A DNA stretch of 64,000 nucleotides from Myxococcales bacterium (GTDB taxonomy: Bacteria > Myxococcota_A > Polyangia > Polyangiales > Houyiibacteriaceae). The stretch spans positions 472,187-536,186 of the forward strand of contig JAOTVB010000001.1 of NCBI GenBank assembly GCA_029863605.1, read 5' to 3'. Below, one piece after another: positions 17,601 to 26,360 of the stretch (positions are counted from its first letter, which is position 1; each line of letters begins with the position of its first letter). The translations under genes were made by a program, and so were the position numbers. The notes under the pieces are model-generated. The model saw nothing but the letters and a program-made list of their open reading frames with translations, searched no databases and was not told the DNA's origin.

Positions 17601-17930
17601 ATGGCTGGTCCAAACGTACACGCGGTCAACGACCTGAACTTTGACACGGAGGTTCTGAGCTCAGACACTCCCGTGCTCGTCGACTTCACGGCGGTTTGGT
17701 GTGGGCCGTGTAAGCAGATTGCGCCGCTCATCGACCAGCTCGCCGACGAGTATGTCGGCAAGGTGAAGGTAACCAAGCTCGACATCGACGAGAATCCGGG
17801 GATGGCCGCCAAGTTCGGCATCCGTGGAGTCCCGACGCTGATGGTCTTCAAGGGCGGCGAGCTTGTGGCACAACACGTCGGTGCCGCGCCAAAGACGACT
17901 ATCGCGCAGTTGATGGATCGCGCACTCTAG
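17601..17930 (+). CDS. trxA: Thioredoxin
   Basis: 109 residues, the usual length. The active site is VWCGPCKQIAPLI, the cis-Pro motif is RGVPTLMVFKGGE, and the buried Asp is in VLVDFTAVWC. It is a general cytosolic protein disulfide reductase. It is monocistronic, with its own promoter and GAGGAG ribosome site, and is followed by a long stem-loop shared with the convergent dut gene. Confidence 0.97.
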   Translation: MAGPNVHAVNDLNFDTEVLSSDTPVLVDFTAVWCGPCKQIAPLIDQLADEYVGKVKVTKLDIDENPGMAAKFGIRGVPTLMVFKGGELVAQHVGAAPKTTIAQLMDRAL

Positions 17931-18008
17931 GCGATAGCGTGGGGGTGGTGGGGCGGGACCAATTGACGGGCCGCAGGCCCCACCGGGATCGTCTCCCCCT
18001 TTATCGCC
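17930..18008. terminator. Long stem-loop between convergent trxA and dut, probable bidirectional terminator
   Basis: Nested inverted arms: GGCGATA (17930-17936) with TATCGCC (18002-18008), GGGGG (17941-17945) with CCCCC (17995-17999), and GGTGGGGC (17947-17954) with GCCCCACC (17977-17984), with a small GGGCCGCAGGCCC hairpin at the top. It begins at the trxA stop and includes the dut stop. Confidence 0.6.
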
Positions 18009-18447
18009 CGGTGCTACCGAATCCGGCTTCGCCTCGTTCCGTCGCGCCGAGATGGGCTTCGTCGTCGACCACCTCGACGTCGACGTGCGTCACGGTTCCA
18101 ACGACGAGTTGAGCAACGCGGTCGCCATGGCTGATGGTAAATGGCTCAGACCCGTGGTTGATCAAGAGAACCTGAAGCTCACCCCGGTAGTCCTCGTCGA
18201 TCGTCCCCGGCGCATTGAGGACCGTCACGCCGTGGCGCACTGCAAGGCCAGAGCGCGGCCGCAGCTGACCCTCGTGACCGCGCGGTAGGGCGATGCGCAA
18301 GCCTGTTGGAACGCGTGCCCGGCCACCCGGCGCGATCGTGATCGGAGCTTCGAGACAGGCGGCGAGGTCCATCCCCGCCGCACCGCTCGACTCGTAACGC
18401 GGGAGCACCGCGGTGGCGCGCATTTTAAGGACGCGCAGCGTGGCCAT
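18001..18447 (-). CDS. dut: dUTP diphosphatase
   Basis: 148 residues with the five trimeric dUTPase motifs: [42 protein letters not shown] and the C-terminal [12 protein letters not shown]. It hydrolyses dUTP to dUMP and pyrophosphate, limiting uracil in DNA and feeding dTMP synthesis. Its start overlaps the pnp stop by one base, making an rpsO-pnp-dut unit. Confidence 0.95.
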   Translation of the reverse strand: MATLRVLKMRATAVLPRYESSGAAGMDLAACLEAPITIAPGGRARVPTGLRIALPRGHEGQLRPRSGLAVRHGVTVLNAPGTIDEDYRGELQVLLINHGSEPFTISHGDRVAQLVVGTVTHVDVEVVDDEAHLGATERGEAGFGSTGR

Positions 18448-20870
18448 TACTCGCTTCGTTCACGGGTGCGCTCGCGAGCCTTCTCGCCCTCACGGCTCCC
18501 GTCGCCGTCGCCGCCGCCGTCCCGGTCTCGATCCCGACCCCGCTCCGGGCTTCGTTCCCGTTCCGGGCCTCGGTCTCGATCCCGGCCTCGGTCTCGATCC
18601 CGGCCGCCAGCGCGTGCGCCACCGGGGCCACCGCGATCGCGATCTCGGCCACCGCGGCCGCCGCGGTCTCGATCCCGACCACCTCGCCCGCGACCACCGT
18701 CCCGGTCTCGCCCGCGACCACCGTCTCGGTCTCGCCCGCGACCACCGCCGCCCTCACGGCGCTCGCGCCTCTCCGGCTCGACGTAGCCCTCGGGCTTTTC
18801 GAGCAAGGCTTTGCGCGACAACCGAATGCGACCTTCCCGGTCGATGTCGCTGATCATCACCTCGACCTCGTCGCCGAGGTCCATGACGTCAGCGACCTTT
18901 TCGACGAAGCCCCAGTCCATGTCGGTGATGTGGAGGAGCCCATCCTTGCCTGGAGCGATCTCCAGGAACGCACCGTAGTTCTCGACGCGTCGAACGACAC
19001 CCTTGTACTTGGCTCCGATTTCGGGCTCGACCGTGAGGCTCTCGATGATTGCGATCGCCTTCTTGAGCGCTTCGCCATCCGGTGACGCGATGCTGATCGT
19101 CCCGTCGTCGGAGATGTCGATCTTGGCGCCTGTCTGATCCGTAATCGCCTTGATCATCTTGCCGCCGGGGCCGATGACGACGCGGATCTGGTCGGGCTTG
19201 ACCTTGAGGGTCTCTATTCGCGGCGCGTACTGCGAAAGATCCGGACGGTGCGTTGCCAGCACCTCGTTCATCTTTTCGAGGATGTGAAGCCGAGCCTCAC
19301 GCGCCTGATCGAGCGCCTCGCTCATGATCTCCTGCTTCAAGCCAGCGATTTTGATGTCCATCTGGATGGCGGTGATGCCCTTGGCAGTGCCGCACACCTT
19401 GAAGTCCATGTCGCCGAGGTGATCCTCGTCGCCGAGGATGTCGGTCAGAACAGCGTACTTAGCGCCTTCCATGATCAGACCCATCGCGACGCCGGCGACG
19501 GGCGCCTTGAGCGGAACGCCCGCGTCCATCATCGCGAGGCTTCCACCGCAAACGGTGGCCATCGACGACGACCCATTTGACTCCGTAATCTCAGAGACGA
19601 TGCGCAACGTGTATGGGAACTCCTCGCGCGAGGGGAGAAGCTGCGTCATCGCGCGCTCAGCAAGATTGCCGTGACCAACTTCGCGCCGACCGGGGCCGCG
19701 GAGAAACTTCGTCTCGCCCACGGAGTACGGGGGGAAATTGTAGTGGAGCATGAACGGCTTCCAGTAGTCGTCGATGAGGCCGTCCATCTTCTGCTCGTCC
19801 TGACGGGTACCGAGCGTGCTGGTCACGATGCTCTGGGTCTCACCACGAGTGAAAAGCGCTGAGCCGTGAACACGCGGCAAGAGACCGACTTCGATGCTGA
19901 TCGGTCGCACGGTCTTATAGTCGCGACCGTCGACCCGGCGCTTCTCGTCGAGCACCTGGGCGCGCATCGTGTCGTAACGGAGAGCCTCGTAGGCGCCCTT
20001 GATGTCACCTTCGTGGTCCGGGAACTCCGCGGCTAGATCCGCAACGACTTCTTTCTTGATCTCGCTGAAGCGGTCGTAGCGCGGGTGCTTATCCGCGATG
20101 TTGCAGGCCTCGATGATTTTGGCGAGGCCGACCTCTTTGACGCGTGCTTCGATCTTGTTGTCGCGCCGCGGAGTCTCGAAAGGCCACTTCTCCGTGCCCA
20201 CCGCCTCTCGAATCTTCTCGATGAGCTCGAGCACTCCTTGCACGGCTTTGTGGCCGAACTGGATGGCGGCGACCATGTCTGCCTCGGACATTTCTTTGGA
20301 TTCGCCTTCGACCATGACGATGGCGTCCTTGGATGCTGCGATGATCAGCTCGCAGTCGCCCTTTTCAATCTCTTCGTACGTCGGGTTTGCGACGAACTCT
20401 CCGTCTACGCGCGTTACGCGCACTCCAGCGATTGGACCTGCCCAGGGAAGTGGGCTGATGTGAATCGCCGCCGAAGCGCCGACCATGGCGAGCACGTCCG
20501 AGGGATTGATCGCGTCCGCTGACATCACGGTTGCGATGACCTGAGTCTCGGCCATATACCCCTCAGGGAACAACGGACGGCAGGGACGGTCGATCAACCG
20601 GGACGTCAGTACCTCGTTGTCGCGGAGCCTGCCTTCGCGCTTGAAGAAGCCGCCCGGGATCTTGCCGGCGGCGTAGGTCTTCTCGACGTAGTCGACGGTC
20701 AGTGGGAAAAACGGCTGACCCGGCCGGGCCTCTTTGTTTCCACATACGGTGACGAGGACCATGGTCTCGCCGCAGCTCACGAACACCGAGCCGGCCGCCT
20801 GCTTCGCAATACGGCCGGTCTCGATGGTGATCGTCTTGTCACCAACTTGAACGGATTCTCTGATTATCAT
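18447..20870 (-). CDS. pnp: Polyribonucleotide nucleotidyltransferase (PNPase) with long Arg/Asp/Gly-rich tail
   Basis: 807 residues: two RNase PH domains around a helical domain, a KH domain ([19 protein letters not shown]) and an S1 domain ([17 protein letters not shown]). The last ~109 residues (from about 699) are an extreme low-complexity [12 protein letters not shown] tail with no fold. I start at the ATG at 20870 (MIIRESVQV), preceded by AAGAGAG; a longer reading adds nine residues. It degrades RNA phosphorolytically from the 3' end in the cytosol. It follows rpsO, as in many bacteria. Confidence 0.95.
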   Translation of the reverse strand: MIIRESVQVGDKTITIETGRIAKQAAGSVFVSCGETMVLVTVCGNKEARPGQPFFPLTVDYVEKTYAAGKIPGGFFKREGRLRDNEVLTSRLIDRPCRPLFPEGYMAETQVIATVMSADAINPSDVLAMVGASAAIHISPLPWAGPIAGVRVTRVDGEFVANPTYEEIEKGDCELIIAASKDAIVMVEGESKEMSEADMVAAIQFGHKAVQGVLELIEKIREAVGTEKWPFETPRRDNKIEARVKEVGLAKIIEACNIADKHPRYDRFSEIKKEVVADLAAEFPDHEGDIKGAYEALRYDTMRAQVLDEKRRVDGRDYKTVRPISIEVGLLPRVHGSALFTRGETQSIVTSTLGTRQDEQKMDGLIDDYWKPFMLHYNFPPYSVGETKFLRGPGRREVGHGNLAERAMTQLLPSREEFPYTLRIVSEITESNGSSSMATVCGGSLAMMDAGVPLKAPVAGVAMGLIMEGAKYAVLTDILGDEDHLGDMDFKVCGTAKGITAIQMDIKIAGLKQEIMSEALDQAREARLHILEKMNEVLATHRPDLSQYAPRIETLKVKPDQIRVVIGPGGKMIKAITDQTGAKIDISDDGTISIASPDGEALKKAIAIIESLTVEPEIGAKYKGVVRRVENYGAFLEIAPGKDGLLHITDMDWGFVEKVADVMDLGDEVEVMISDIDREGRIRLSRKALLEKPEGYVEPERRERREGGGGRGRDRDGGRGRDRDGGRGRGGRDRDRGGRGGRDRDRGGPGGARAGGRDRDRGRDRDRGPERERSPERGRDRDRDGGGDGDGSREGEKARERTRERSE
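18480..18775. repeat. Hexanucleotide-like simple repeat encoding the PNPase Arg/Asp tail
   Basis: Plus-strand units such as ggtctc, gatccc and ggcctc recur for about 300 bases; on the coding strand they give Arg-Asp and Arg-Gly dipeptides. The region is inside pnp. Confidence 0.75.
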
Positions 20871-21028
20871 CGCTCTCTTGCCTTCCGCGCGGAACATCCG
20901 CGCCAGTGGTCAGCGTTCAGGTAGAGAGCGGGTCTCGGTCCCCGATTCCAGGATTCGACGTGTGAGCTCGAACCATCGAAGCGAAGAGCGAACTCCCGAC
21001 TCCACGAGAAGGCTGCCAAGTATCTAAT

Positions 21029-21041
21029 GGGGCAACGCCCC
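21029..21041 (-). terminator. Short GC hairpin after rpsO
   Basis: GGGGC (21029-21033), AAC, GCCCC (21037-21041), a few bases after the rpsO stop on the minus strand and followed by ATTAGAT. No long U run, so an attenuator or RNA-processing hairpin between rpsO and pnp is as likely as a terminator. The rest of the 181-base rpsO-pnp gap shows nothing clear. Confidence 0.35.
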
Positions 21042-21051
21042 CGGGCTCAGC

Positions 21052-21321
21052 TTACTTCCGAATGCCGAGCTCTGAAATGATCTTGCGGTATCGCTCCACG
21101 TCCTGCGAACGGACGTAGTCGAGGAGCCGTCGGCGCTGGCTGACCAGCTTCAATAGGCCTCGGCGGGAGTGATGGTCCTTCTTGTGCGTCTTGAAATGCT
21201 CGGTCAGGTAGGTGATCCGCTCGCTCAAAATCGCGATCTGGACCTCGGGCGACCCGGTGTCCTTCTCGTGAGTGCGGAATTGACCGATCAATTCGGACTT
21301 TCTGTCGGCGGTCAGTGCCAT
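21052..21321 (-). CDS. rpsO: 30S ribosomal protein S15
   Basis: 89 residues, the exact family length, with [42 protein letters not shown] and the C-terminal [13 protein letters not shown]. It binds the central domain of 16S rRNA. It lies upstream of pnp on the same strand in the classical order. The 235-base region upstream, up to the divergent lipoprotein gene, shows no recognisable element. Confidence 0.97.
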   Translation of the reverse strand: MALTADRKSELIGQFRTHEKDTGSPEVQIAILSERITYLTEHFKTHKKDHHSRRGLLKLVSQRRRLLDYVRSQDVERYRKIISELGIRK

Positions 21322-21556
21322 GCGTGTCTCGCGCTAAATCTCTCTCAAAATAGGTGTTTCTCTGCCTAAAGCGGGCCGGAGTATGGGCGCGGGGTTTGGG
21401 GCCGTCAAGGCGGGGAATCGGGCATGCCGAGGCGCCCCGAATCCACTTTGATACTGCTGCGGCCCTTCAGAACCAGAAGGGCTGTACCAAAACGTCCCCA
21501 GGTGGTAGCCCTCGAGGCCTAGCGCTGCTCGGTAGGCGGCGAGAAAGGCATTGAGG

Positions 21557-21943
21557 ATGAAGAAGCGGCGGATTCTGTTGTCAATCGTGTTTGGTTCGAT
21601 GTTAGCAATCACGGGCTGCGGAGGGGACGGTGACGGTGACGGGACCGGCGCGACAAACGGAACCGGCGCTACGGGTGGTGGCGGCGATGGCCCCGCGACG
21701 TCCACGTGCGAGGCGATCTGCGGCAGCACCTGCGCCTTCGAAGGCGTCGACCCGACGAACATGGAGTTCGAGCAGTGCGTTTCGAGCTGCAATCAGAGCA
21801 TACCTCAATTCAACGACGATTGTGGCTCTGAAGGTGAGGCGTACCTCAATTGCCTCGAGGACAACGAATGCGACGACATGACGCAGAACTGCAATAGTCA
21901 AGCGATCGATTGGGGTACCTGTATCGCTGGCGCTTTTCAGTAG
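21557..21943 (+). CDS. Small Cys-rich lipoprotein, hypothetical
   Basis: 128 residues. A signal peptide ends in the lipobox ITGC. A Gly/Asp/Thr-rich linker encoded by a ggtgac/ggcacg-like simple repeat follows, then a domain of about 80 residues with some ten Cys (TCEAICGSTCAF, QCVSSCNQ, DDCGS, NCLEDNECDD, NCNSQ, TCIA), which should be disulfide-bonded. Such proteins are common in myxobacteria and have no known function. I use the ATG at 21557; a TTG two codons upstream is also in frame. Confidence 0.75.
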   Translation: MKKRRILLSIVFGSMLAITGCGGDGDGDGTGATNGTGATGGGGDGPATSTCEAICGSTCAFEGVDPTNMEFEQCVSSCNQSIPQFNDDCGSEGEAYLNCLEDNECDDMTQNCNSQAIDWGTCIAGAFQ

Positions 21944-21963
21944 CGATCATGGTGCGCGTCGGG

Positions 21964-22824
21964 TCAAAGGCCCGCGTGCGAGGCGATCACGTCGATCGCC
22001 TCGCGCGGGTCTGACTGACCTGCCCAGCTCAGGAACGCGACGGCACGCTCGATGCCGAGGTCTTCGAATGCCGGAAGCGCATCTGGACGTTTGTTCACCC
22101 GCCAACTCGCCGACACCTCGATGGTGTCGAACGGGCGTCCCGCCTCGGCTGCAAGCCGTCTCAACTCGGTGATGCCCTCCTCGAGTTGCTCCTGCGAGTC
22201 GCTTGGGGCGTACCAGCCTTGCGCGGAGTCGACGACCCGACGAAGGCTCTTGTTGGTCGTCCCACCGATCAGGATCGGGGGGTGTGGCTTTTGAATCGGC
22301 GTGGGGTAGCTCTTGAAGTCGTGCCACGATAGGAGCTCGCTTCGATGCTCGACGACCTCGCCACTCCAGACTTTCTTCACCGCCTCGAGATAGTCGTCGA
22401 ATCGCGCGCCGCGCCGCACGAACGGCGTGCCCATGGCTTCGTATTCTTCAGCGAGCCATCCGATGCCGAGCCCGAGCTCGAGTCGGCCGCCGCTCAGCAC
22501 ATCCAGGCTCGCCGCTTGTTTAGCGAAAAGAAGAGGATTCGTCTGGGGAAAGATGTTGACCCCGGTGCCAATGCGAATCGTGGTGGTGGCAGCAGCGATG
22601 TGAGCAAGTGAGATGAGCGGATCGATCAACCAAGCTTCGGGGGCGATCGGCATCTTTCCGGACCTGCCGTAGGGATACACCGATTCGTACTCGGTGGGCA
22701 CGATGACGTGCTCGAAAGTCCACACCGACTCGATCCCCGCGCTTTCGGCGTACTGCACGGTCTCGATCATGCGCTCGGCGGTCTCCGGCCCACCGACATT
22801 GATCGGCGCGATTCCAATCTTCAT
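21964..22824 (-). CDS. LLM-class (luciferase-like) F420-dependent oxidoreductase
   Basis: 286 residues with the TIM-barrel luciferase-like pattern: GIAPINVGGPETAERMIETV, ESVWTFEHVIVP, IRIGTGVNIFPQTNPLLFAKQAASLDVLSGGRLELGLGIGW in sequence. This subgroup normally uses F420, but flavin use cannot be excluded. The ATG at 22824 matches the family N-terminus; upstream extensions run antisense to the next gene. Substrate unknown. Confidence 0.87.
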   Translation of the reverse strand: MKIGIAPINVGGPETAERMIETVQYAESAGIESVWTFEHVIVPTEYESVYPYGRSGKMPIAPEAWLIDPLISLAHIAAATTTIRIGTGVNIFPQTNPLLFAKQAASLDVLSGGRLELGLGIGWLAEEYEAMGTPFVRRGARFDDYLEAVKKVWSGEVVEHRSELLSWHDFKSYPTPIQKPHPPILIGGTTNKSLRRVVDSAQGWYAPSDSQEQLEEGITELRRLAAEAGRPFDTIEVSASWRVNKRPDALPAFEDLGIERAVAFLSWAGQSDPREAIDVIASHAGL

Positions 22825-22877
22825 GGGTCGGTCACTCGCATATTCTCGGTGCGGGCGCCAGTGCAAGTTGGGGTTAG

Positions 22878-23657
22878 CTAATCTGGTTTCAACAGGTTGC
22901 GCGCCTGAAACCGCGCCACGACGGTGTCGTGGCCATAGAGTAGAAGCTTGGATCCCTCGATTTCGTATCGGGTCGTCTCCCCAAGCACGGTGAGGAGCTC
23001 CTGCTCCTGATTCATGCCTTTGGGGCACGCCATACGCGTTGCGCCGATCGCGCTGAACGTGAGCGCCTGATGTTCCGCAGTGTCGTACGACCCGAAGAAG
23101 CGGTTGCATCCGCCAAACCCGTAAGCGCTCTTCTTGGTGGCGTTGAGCTCGAGGTACGGTGCCGTGGCCTCGGAGGTGACGACGATCGGCTTGCCGTTGA
23201 GCTCGAGGAGAGTCCACCCCACGTTCTCGAGTGCCACCGGGGTCATGCTCCCACAGGTCTCTCTCGGTCGCACGCGAACGAAACGTTCGATGATGAGAAC
23301 GTTGTCTCTACCCGAGCCGTCAACCTTGCGGCGCAGGTCCAGGCGCCCATCGACCGTCACGAGCAGCGGTGAGCCCGGCTCCACCCCGGAGCTCGCGTAG
23401 GCGCGCTCCAGCTCTGCATTGTCGCCTTCGGTGGCAACGGGCAATTTCTCCCCGGTGGCGCAATCCTCGAACATCCCCATGTCGGCGACGTACGTGTACA
23501 TACCGTCTACCGTCATCAACCCGGATGGACCGGGCTCTTGGCGCACGACGTCGTTCGCGCTCGACGAGCTCTGCTCCTTCTTGCAGCCCGACAGGGTGAA
23601 CGCCGCAGCAAGAGCACCCAGGAGAGAGAATCGTACCAGTTTCGAGCTTCCCCGCAT
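22878..23657 (-). CDS. Lipoprotein with NlpE-like N-terminal part and HslJ/META domain
   Basis: 259 residues. A signal peptide with lipobox LSGC is followed by a region resembling the NlpE/copper-homeostasis fold (MYTYVADMGMFEDCATGEKLPVATE), then a META/HslJ domain (WTLLELNGKPIVV, YGFGGCNRFFGSY, FSAIGATRMACP). META proteins are envelope-stress-linked lipoproteins in other bacteria. The ATG at 23657 gives a standard signal peptide; a GTG at 23687 is in frame. It is transcribed in the same direction as the LytS/LytTR pair and starts 51 bases after it, so it may belong to that transcript. Confidence 0.82.
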   Translation of the reverse strand: MRGSSKLVRFSLLGALAAAFTLSGCKKEQSSSSANDVVRQEPGPSGLMTVDGMYTYVADMGMFEDCATGEKLPVATEGDNAELERAYASSGVEPGSPLLVTVDGRLDLRRKVDGSGRDNVLIIERFVRVRPRETCGSMTPVALENVGWTLLELNGKPIVVTSEATAPYLELNATKKSAYGFGGCNRFFGSYDTAEHQALTFSAIGATRMACPKGMNQEQELLTVLGETTRYEIEGSKLLLYGHDTVVARFQARNLLKPD

Positions 23658-23708
23658 GCGCACCGATGTAGCACCAACGCCCTGCACGACTCAACGCTTT
23701 CGTTCGGC

Positions 23709-24437
23709 TCAACCCGAAAAAGGGATGCGTTCTCGGAGCTTCTTGGCGCGCTCACGGGCCAGGGGAACTTTGGGCTGTTCGGGGTGGTCTAGCAGCAGTT
23801 GGTAGGTACCGGCACCGACGGGCTCGATCGCCCGGATGCGGTCGAGCCGGACGATGAAGCCTCGGTGCGATCGAAAAAAGACCTCCGGATCGAGCTCTTC
23901 CTCGAGTGTCGCAAGCGTCTTCTCGATTGAAAAACGATCGGTGGAGGTGACGGCCCAGACTAGCTCGTCCTTGACCTCGAAGTAGACGACATCGCTCAAC
24001 TCCAACACCACGTATGCGTCGCGCCTGCGCACGGCGATGCGATCGAGACGCTCGTGCGTGCTCGGGCCACTCGAGATGCTGTCCTGAACCCGGTCCACGG
24101 CTTGGCGGAGCCGCTCGAGCCGGACGGGTTTCAGCAAGTAGTCTACGACACGCGCTTCGAAGGCGCGAAGGGCGCCTTCGTCGTGCGCTGACACGATGAC
24201 GACTTTCAGGTGCGGCGCCTTGGCCATCAGGCTCTCGGCCAACGCCACCCCGTCCGGACCCGGCATTCGGAGGTCGAGGAACGCAACATGCGGTTCTTGG
24301 TCCACGCAAAGTGCCTGGGCCTCGTTCGCGTTCCTCGCTTCGCCGACGACCTCGACGCCCTCACACTGGCCGAGCAGGAACTTCAGCTCGTCCCGGGCGA
24401 GCGGCTCATCATCGACGACGATCGCTCGCAACGTCAT
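23709..24437 (-). CDS. LytTR-family response regulator
   Basis: 242 residues. The receiver domain has the acidic pair VDDEPLA, phospho-acceptor Asp in VAFLDLRMPG and the Lys in YLLKPVRLERL. The C-terminal LytTR DNA-binding domain begins near residue 135 (RIAVRRRDAYVVLELSDVVYFEVKDELV; FFRSHRGFIVRLDRI). It overlaps the sensor kinase gene by four bases, so the pair is co-translated. Confidence 0.93.
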   Translation of the reverse strand: MTLRAIVVDDEPLARDELKFLLGQCEGVEVVGEARNANEAQALCVDQEPHVAFLDLRMPGPDGVALAESLMAKAPHLKVVIVSAHDEGALRAFEARVVDYLLKPVRLERLRQAVDRVQDSISSGPSTHERLDRIAVRRRDAYVVLELSDVVYFEVKDELVWAVTSTDRFSIEKTLATLEEELDPEVFFRSHRGFIVRLDRIRAIEPVGAGTYQLLLDHPEQPKVPLARERAKKLRERIPFSG

Positions 24438-25663
24438 GCGTTCTTTCCAACGTCCGCAGATAACTTGGGAAGGTCCACGGTCACGAGAGTACCGCGCTCG
24501 AGGGGCGAAAGCCGAAGCGCTGCGTTTCCGTTGTACTGCCTCTCGAGCCTCTTGCGCAACGTGCTGAGTGCCAGGCCGGACCCCTTGGTCGAAGGATGGC
24601 TGGTCGGGCCGTCTGCCTCGTCCTCCACTTCGATGCGGACGAGGTCACCGAGGTCCCTCGCGCGAATGGTGATGGTGCCGGTACCATCTTTCGGGGTAAT
24701 GCCATGTTTGACCGCGTTCTCGACGATGGGTTGAAGAAGGAGTGCGGGGACGCGCGTGTCGCGGACTTTGTCGTCAATCGCAGTACGGACAGCGAGCCTT
24801 TCTTCGCCGAGCCTCGCCCGCTCGATCGCCAAGTACGCACAGGCGTGCTCTATCTCGTTGCTGAGTGAAGCGTCACGCGGATGGTGCAAGAGGTATCGGT
24901 ATAGGTCGGCCAGATCGGAAACGAGCCCACGTGCGCGATCGGGGTCCGTTCGAATGGTTGCCCGCAATGTGTTGAGGGCATTGAATAGAAAGTGCGGCTC
25001 GAGACGACTCCTCAGCGCTTGAAGCGAGAGCTCATTGGCCGCCGCTTGAGCGGCAACGAGAGCGACGGCTTGCTCCTCCCGCGCCAGCACGACGCGCGCC
25101 ACGTTCACCCAAAGCGCGACGCCGGCCGCCACGCCGAGCAGTTGAGCCGTCAAAGACGGAAGCGCGCCCGCGGTGTTGCCACCCGACATGCCGATTCCGA
25201 GGGCGACGATGGTCAAACTCGCAAGCTGAATGAGCGCGGCGGCCCGAATGGCGCGCCAACCGACGAACCATCGCTCCTTGCGCTCTGCAATGCGACCGGC
25301 CAGCCATCCATCGAGAATCGAAGCCCCGAGCGCCCAGACACCCGCCTCCGGCGCGACGCGCGCGACGAAGAACAAGCCCGCCAAAAGACCGGTGAGAGCG
25401 CCCGCCCGAGCACCGCCGAGAATGCCGGCGATCATGATTCCCACGGCTCGCAGATTCAGGTGATGCCCAAGCCACTCGAAGCCCATCGTCGAGCCCCACA
25501 GGGACAACAGCAGCCCAAACACGACTGCCACCCAGATATCTCGAGGTCGCCCGACGCCGAGCAGCCGATTGCGAAGCGGCGGCACCAGGACGCCGAGAAG
25601 GCCCGCGGTGGCGATGAGGCTCAGCTTCTCGAAAAGCTCGGTGATCAGGACGCGGATGTCCAC
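24434..25663 (-). CDS. LytS-type sensor histidine kinase (5TMR_LYT)
   Basis: 409 residues. The N-terminal ~200 residues are membrane segments of the 5TMR-LYT type (NLRAVGIMIAGILGGARAGALTGLLAG). The His-kinase domain has LEPHFLFNALNTLRA, where the His is the phosphorylation site, and an ATPase domain with PALLLQPIVENAVKHGI (N box) and GSGLALSTLRKRLE. It should phosphorylate the adjacent LytTR regulator in response to a membrane or cell-wall signal. The usual lrgAB/cidAB targets are not nearby. Confidence 0.93.
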   Translation of the reverse strand: MDIRVLITELFEKLSLIATAGLLGVLVPPLRNRLLGVGRPRDIWVAVVFGLLLSLWGSTMGFEWLGHHLNLRAVGIMIAGILGGARAGALTGLLAGLFFVARVAPEAGVWALGASILDGWLAGRIAERKERWFVGWRAIRAAALIQLASLTIVALGIGMSGGNTAGALPSLTAQLLGVAAGVALWVNVARVVLAREEQAVALVAAQAAANELSLQALRSRLEPHFLFNALNTLRATIRTDPDRARGLVSDLADLYRYLLHHPRDASLSNEIEHACAYLAIERARLGEERLAVRTAIDDKVRDTRVPALLLQPIVENAVKHGITPKDGTGTITIRARDLGDLVRIEVEDEADGPTSHPSTKGSGLALSTLRKRLERQYNGNAALRLSPLERGTLVTVDLPKLSADVGKNA

Positions 25664-25733
25664 GGCCGAAGCCTAGCAGTGTTTGATTTGCGGGGCGTGG
25701 TCTCGGATCGTGAGCTGGGCTATTGTAGCCGCG

Positions 25734-25940
25734 ATGGTGCGCCGCCTATCGTGTTTTGCATTTTCGCTCGCGCTGCTCGCGCTGCTCGGCTGCGGGACAA
25801 CCATCACCCCCAAGGACGTCGACGAGCCGTGCACGCGCACAGATCAGTGCAAGACGGGGCTCGTTTGTCTATTCGGGGTCTGCCTTCCAGCAACCGATGC
25901 AGGGCCCGACGTGTCTGTCGACCCGGATGGCGGCTCGTGA
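25734..25940 (+). CDS. Very small Cys-rich lipoprotein
   Basis: 68 residues from the ATG at 25734. A signal peptide ends in the lipobox LLGC. The mature part has two CxxxxxC pairs typical of myxobacterial Dickkopf-like knots (PCTRTDQCKTGLVCLFGVCLP), then an acidic Asp/Pro end. Function unknown. Too short for strong coding statistics, but the lipobox and Cys pattern support it. It converges with the next gene, 11 bases away. Confidence 0.6.
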   Translation: MVRRLSCFAFSLALLALLGCGTTITPKDVDEPCTRTDQCKTGLVCLFGVCLPATDAGPDVSVDPDGGS

Positions 25941-25951
25941 GGGAACGCTGC

Positions 25952-26332
25952 TCAGGGCTCGTCGGGCTGGTTGAGGAGGTTCCCCGCCTGATTGACGTAC
26001 TGGAACCCTTCCTTAATCCGAAAGACCGAGCCATCGTCAGTCCGAATCACGACATCCACGCGGCCTGCCTCGATCGTGCGCGGCGTCACGGCGACCAAGG
26101 CCTTATCGCTTTCGATCGACACTTGAGGGGAGATTTGCTGACCAAAAAGGACCGAGTAGCCGATGTCCAACCGGATGTTGTCGCCGAGGACCCGCACGCT
26201 CTTGCCACCCTGAAGGCCCCCAAAGTCGGGGTCGAGCCTCTCAAACGCCATATTAGTGCTCTGCTTTTGGCAGGCGCCGAGCACGATTACTGCGCCGATG
26301 ATCACGCCTAGCAAGCATTTAGCGTTTTTCAT
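25952..26332 (-). CDS. IPT/TIG-domain lipoprotein
   Basis: 126 residues. The signal peptide ends in LGAC. The mature part is a single immunoglobulin-like IPT/TIG domain (DFGGLQGGKSVRVLGDN, VSIESDKALVAVTPRT, GRVDVVIRTDDGSVFRIKEGFQYV). Probably an envelope protein or a subunit of a larger surface complex. The ATG at 26332 follows GAGATGG; another ATG nine bases upstream is in frame. It is divergent from the REC-DUF4388 gene, whose start is 29 bases away, so the two promoters must overlap. Confidence 0.75.
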   Translation of the reverse strand: MKNAKCLLGVIIGAVIVLGACQKQSTNMAFERLDPDFGGLQGGKSVRVLGDNIRLDIGYSVLFGQQISPQVSIESDKALVAVTPRTIEAGRVDVVIRTDDGSVFRIKEGFQYVNQAGNLLNQPDEP

Positions 26333-26360
26333 TGTGCCCATCTCAATTTATCACTGACAA

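Noticed and set aside
16649-17851. Longer form of the HemX-like protein starting near 17851
   Set aside because: The extra part is antisense to trxA; the ATG at 17449 gives the normal family N-terminus.
24992-26311. 439-residue plus-strand open frame across the LytS gene and the lipoproteins
   Set aside because: It crosses several real genes and reads as low-complexity charged sequence without motifs.
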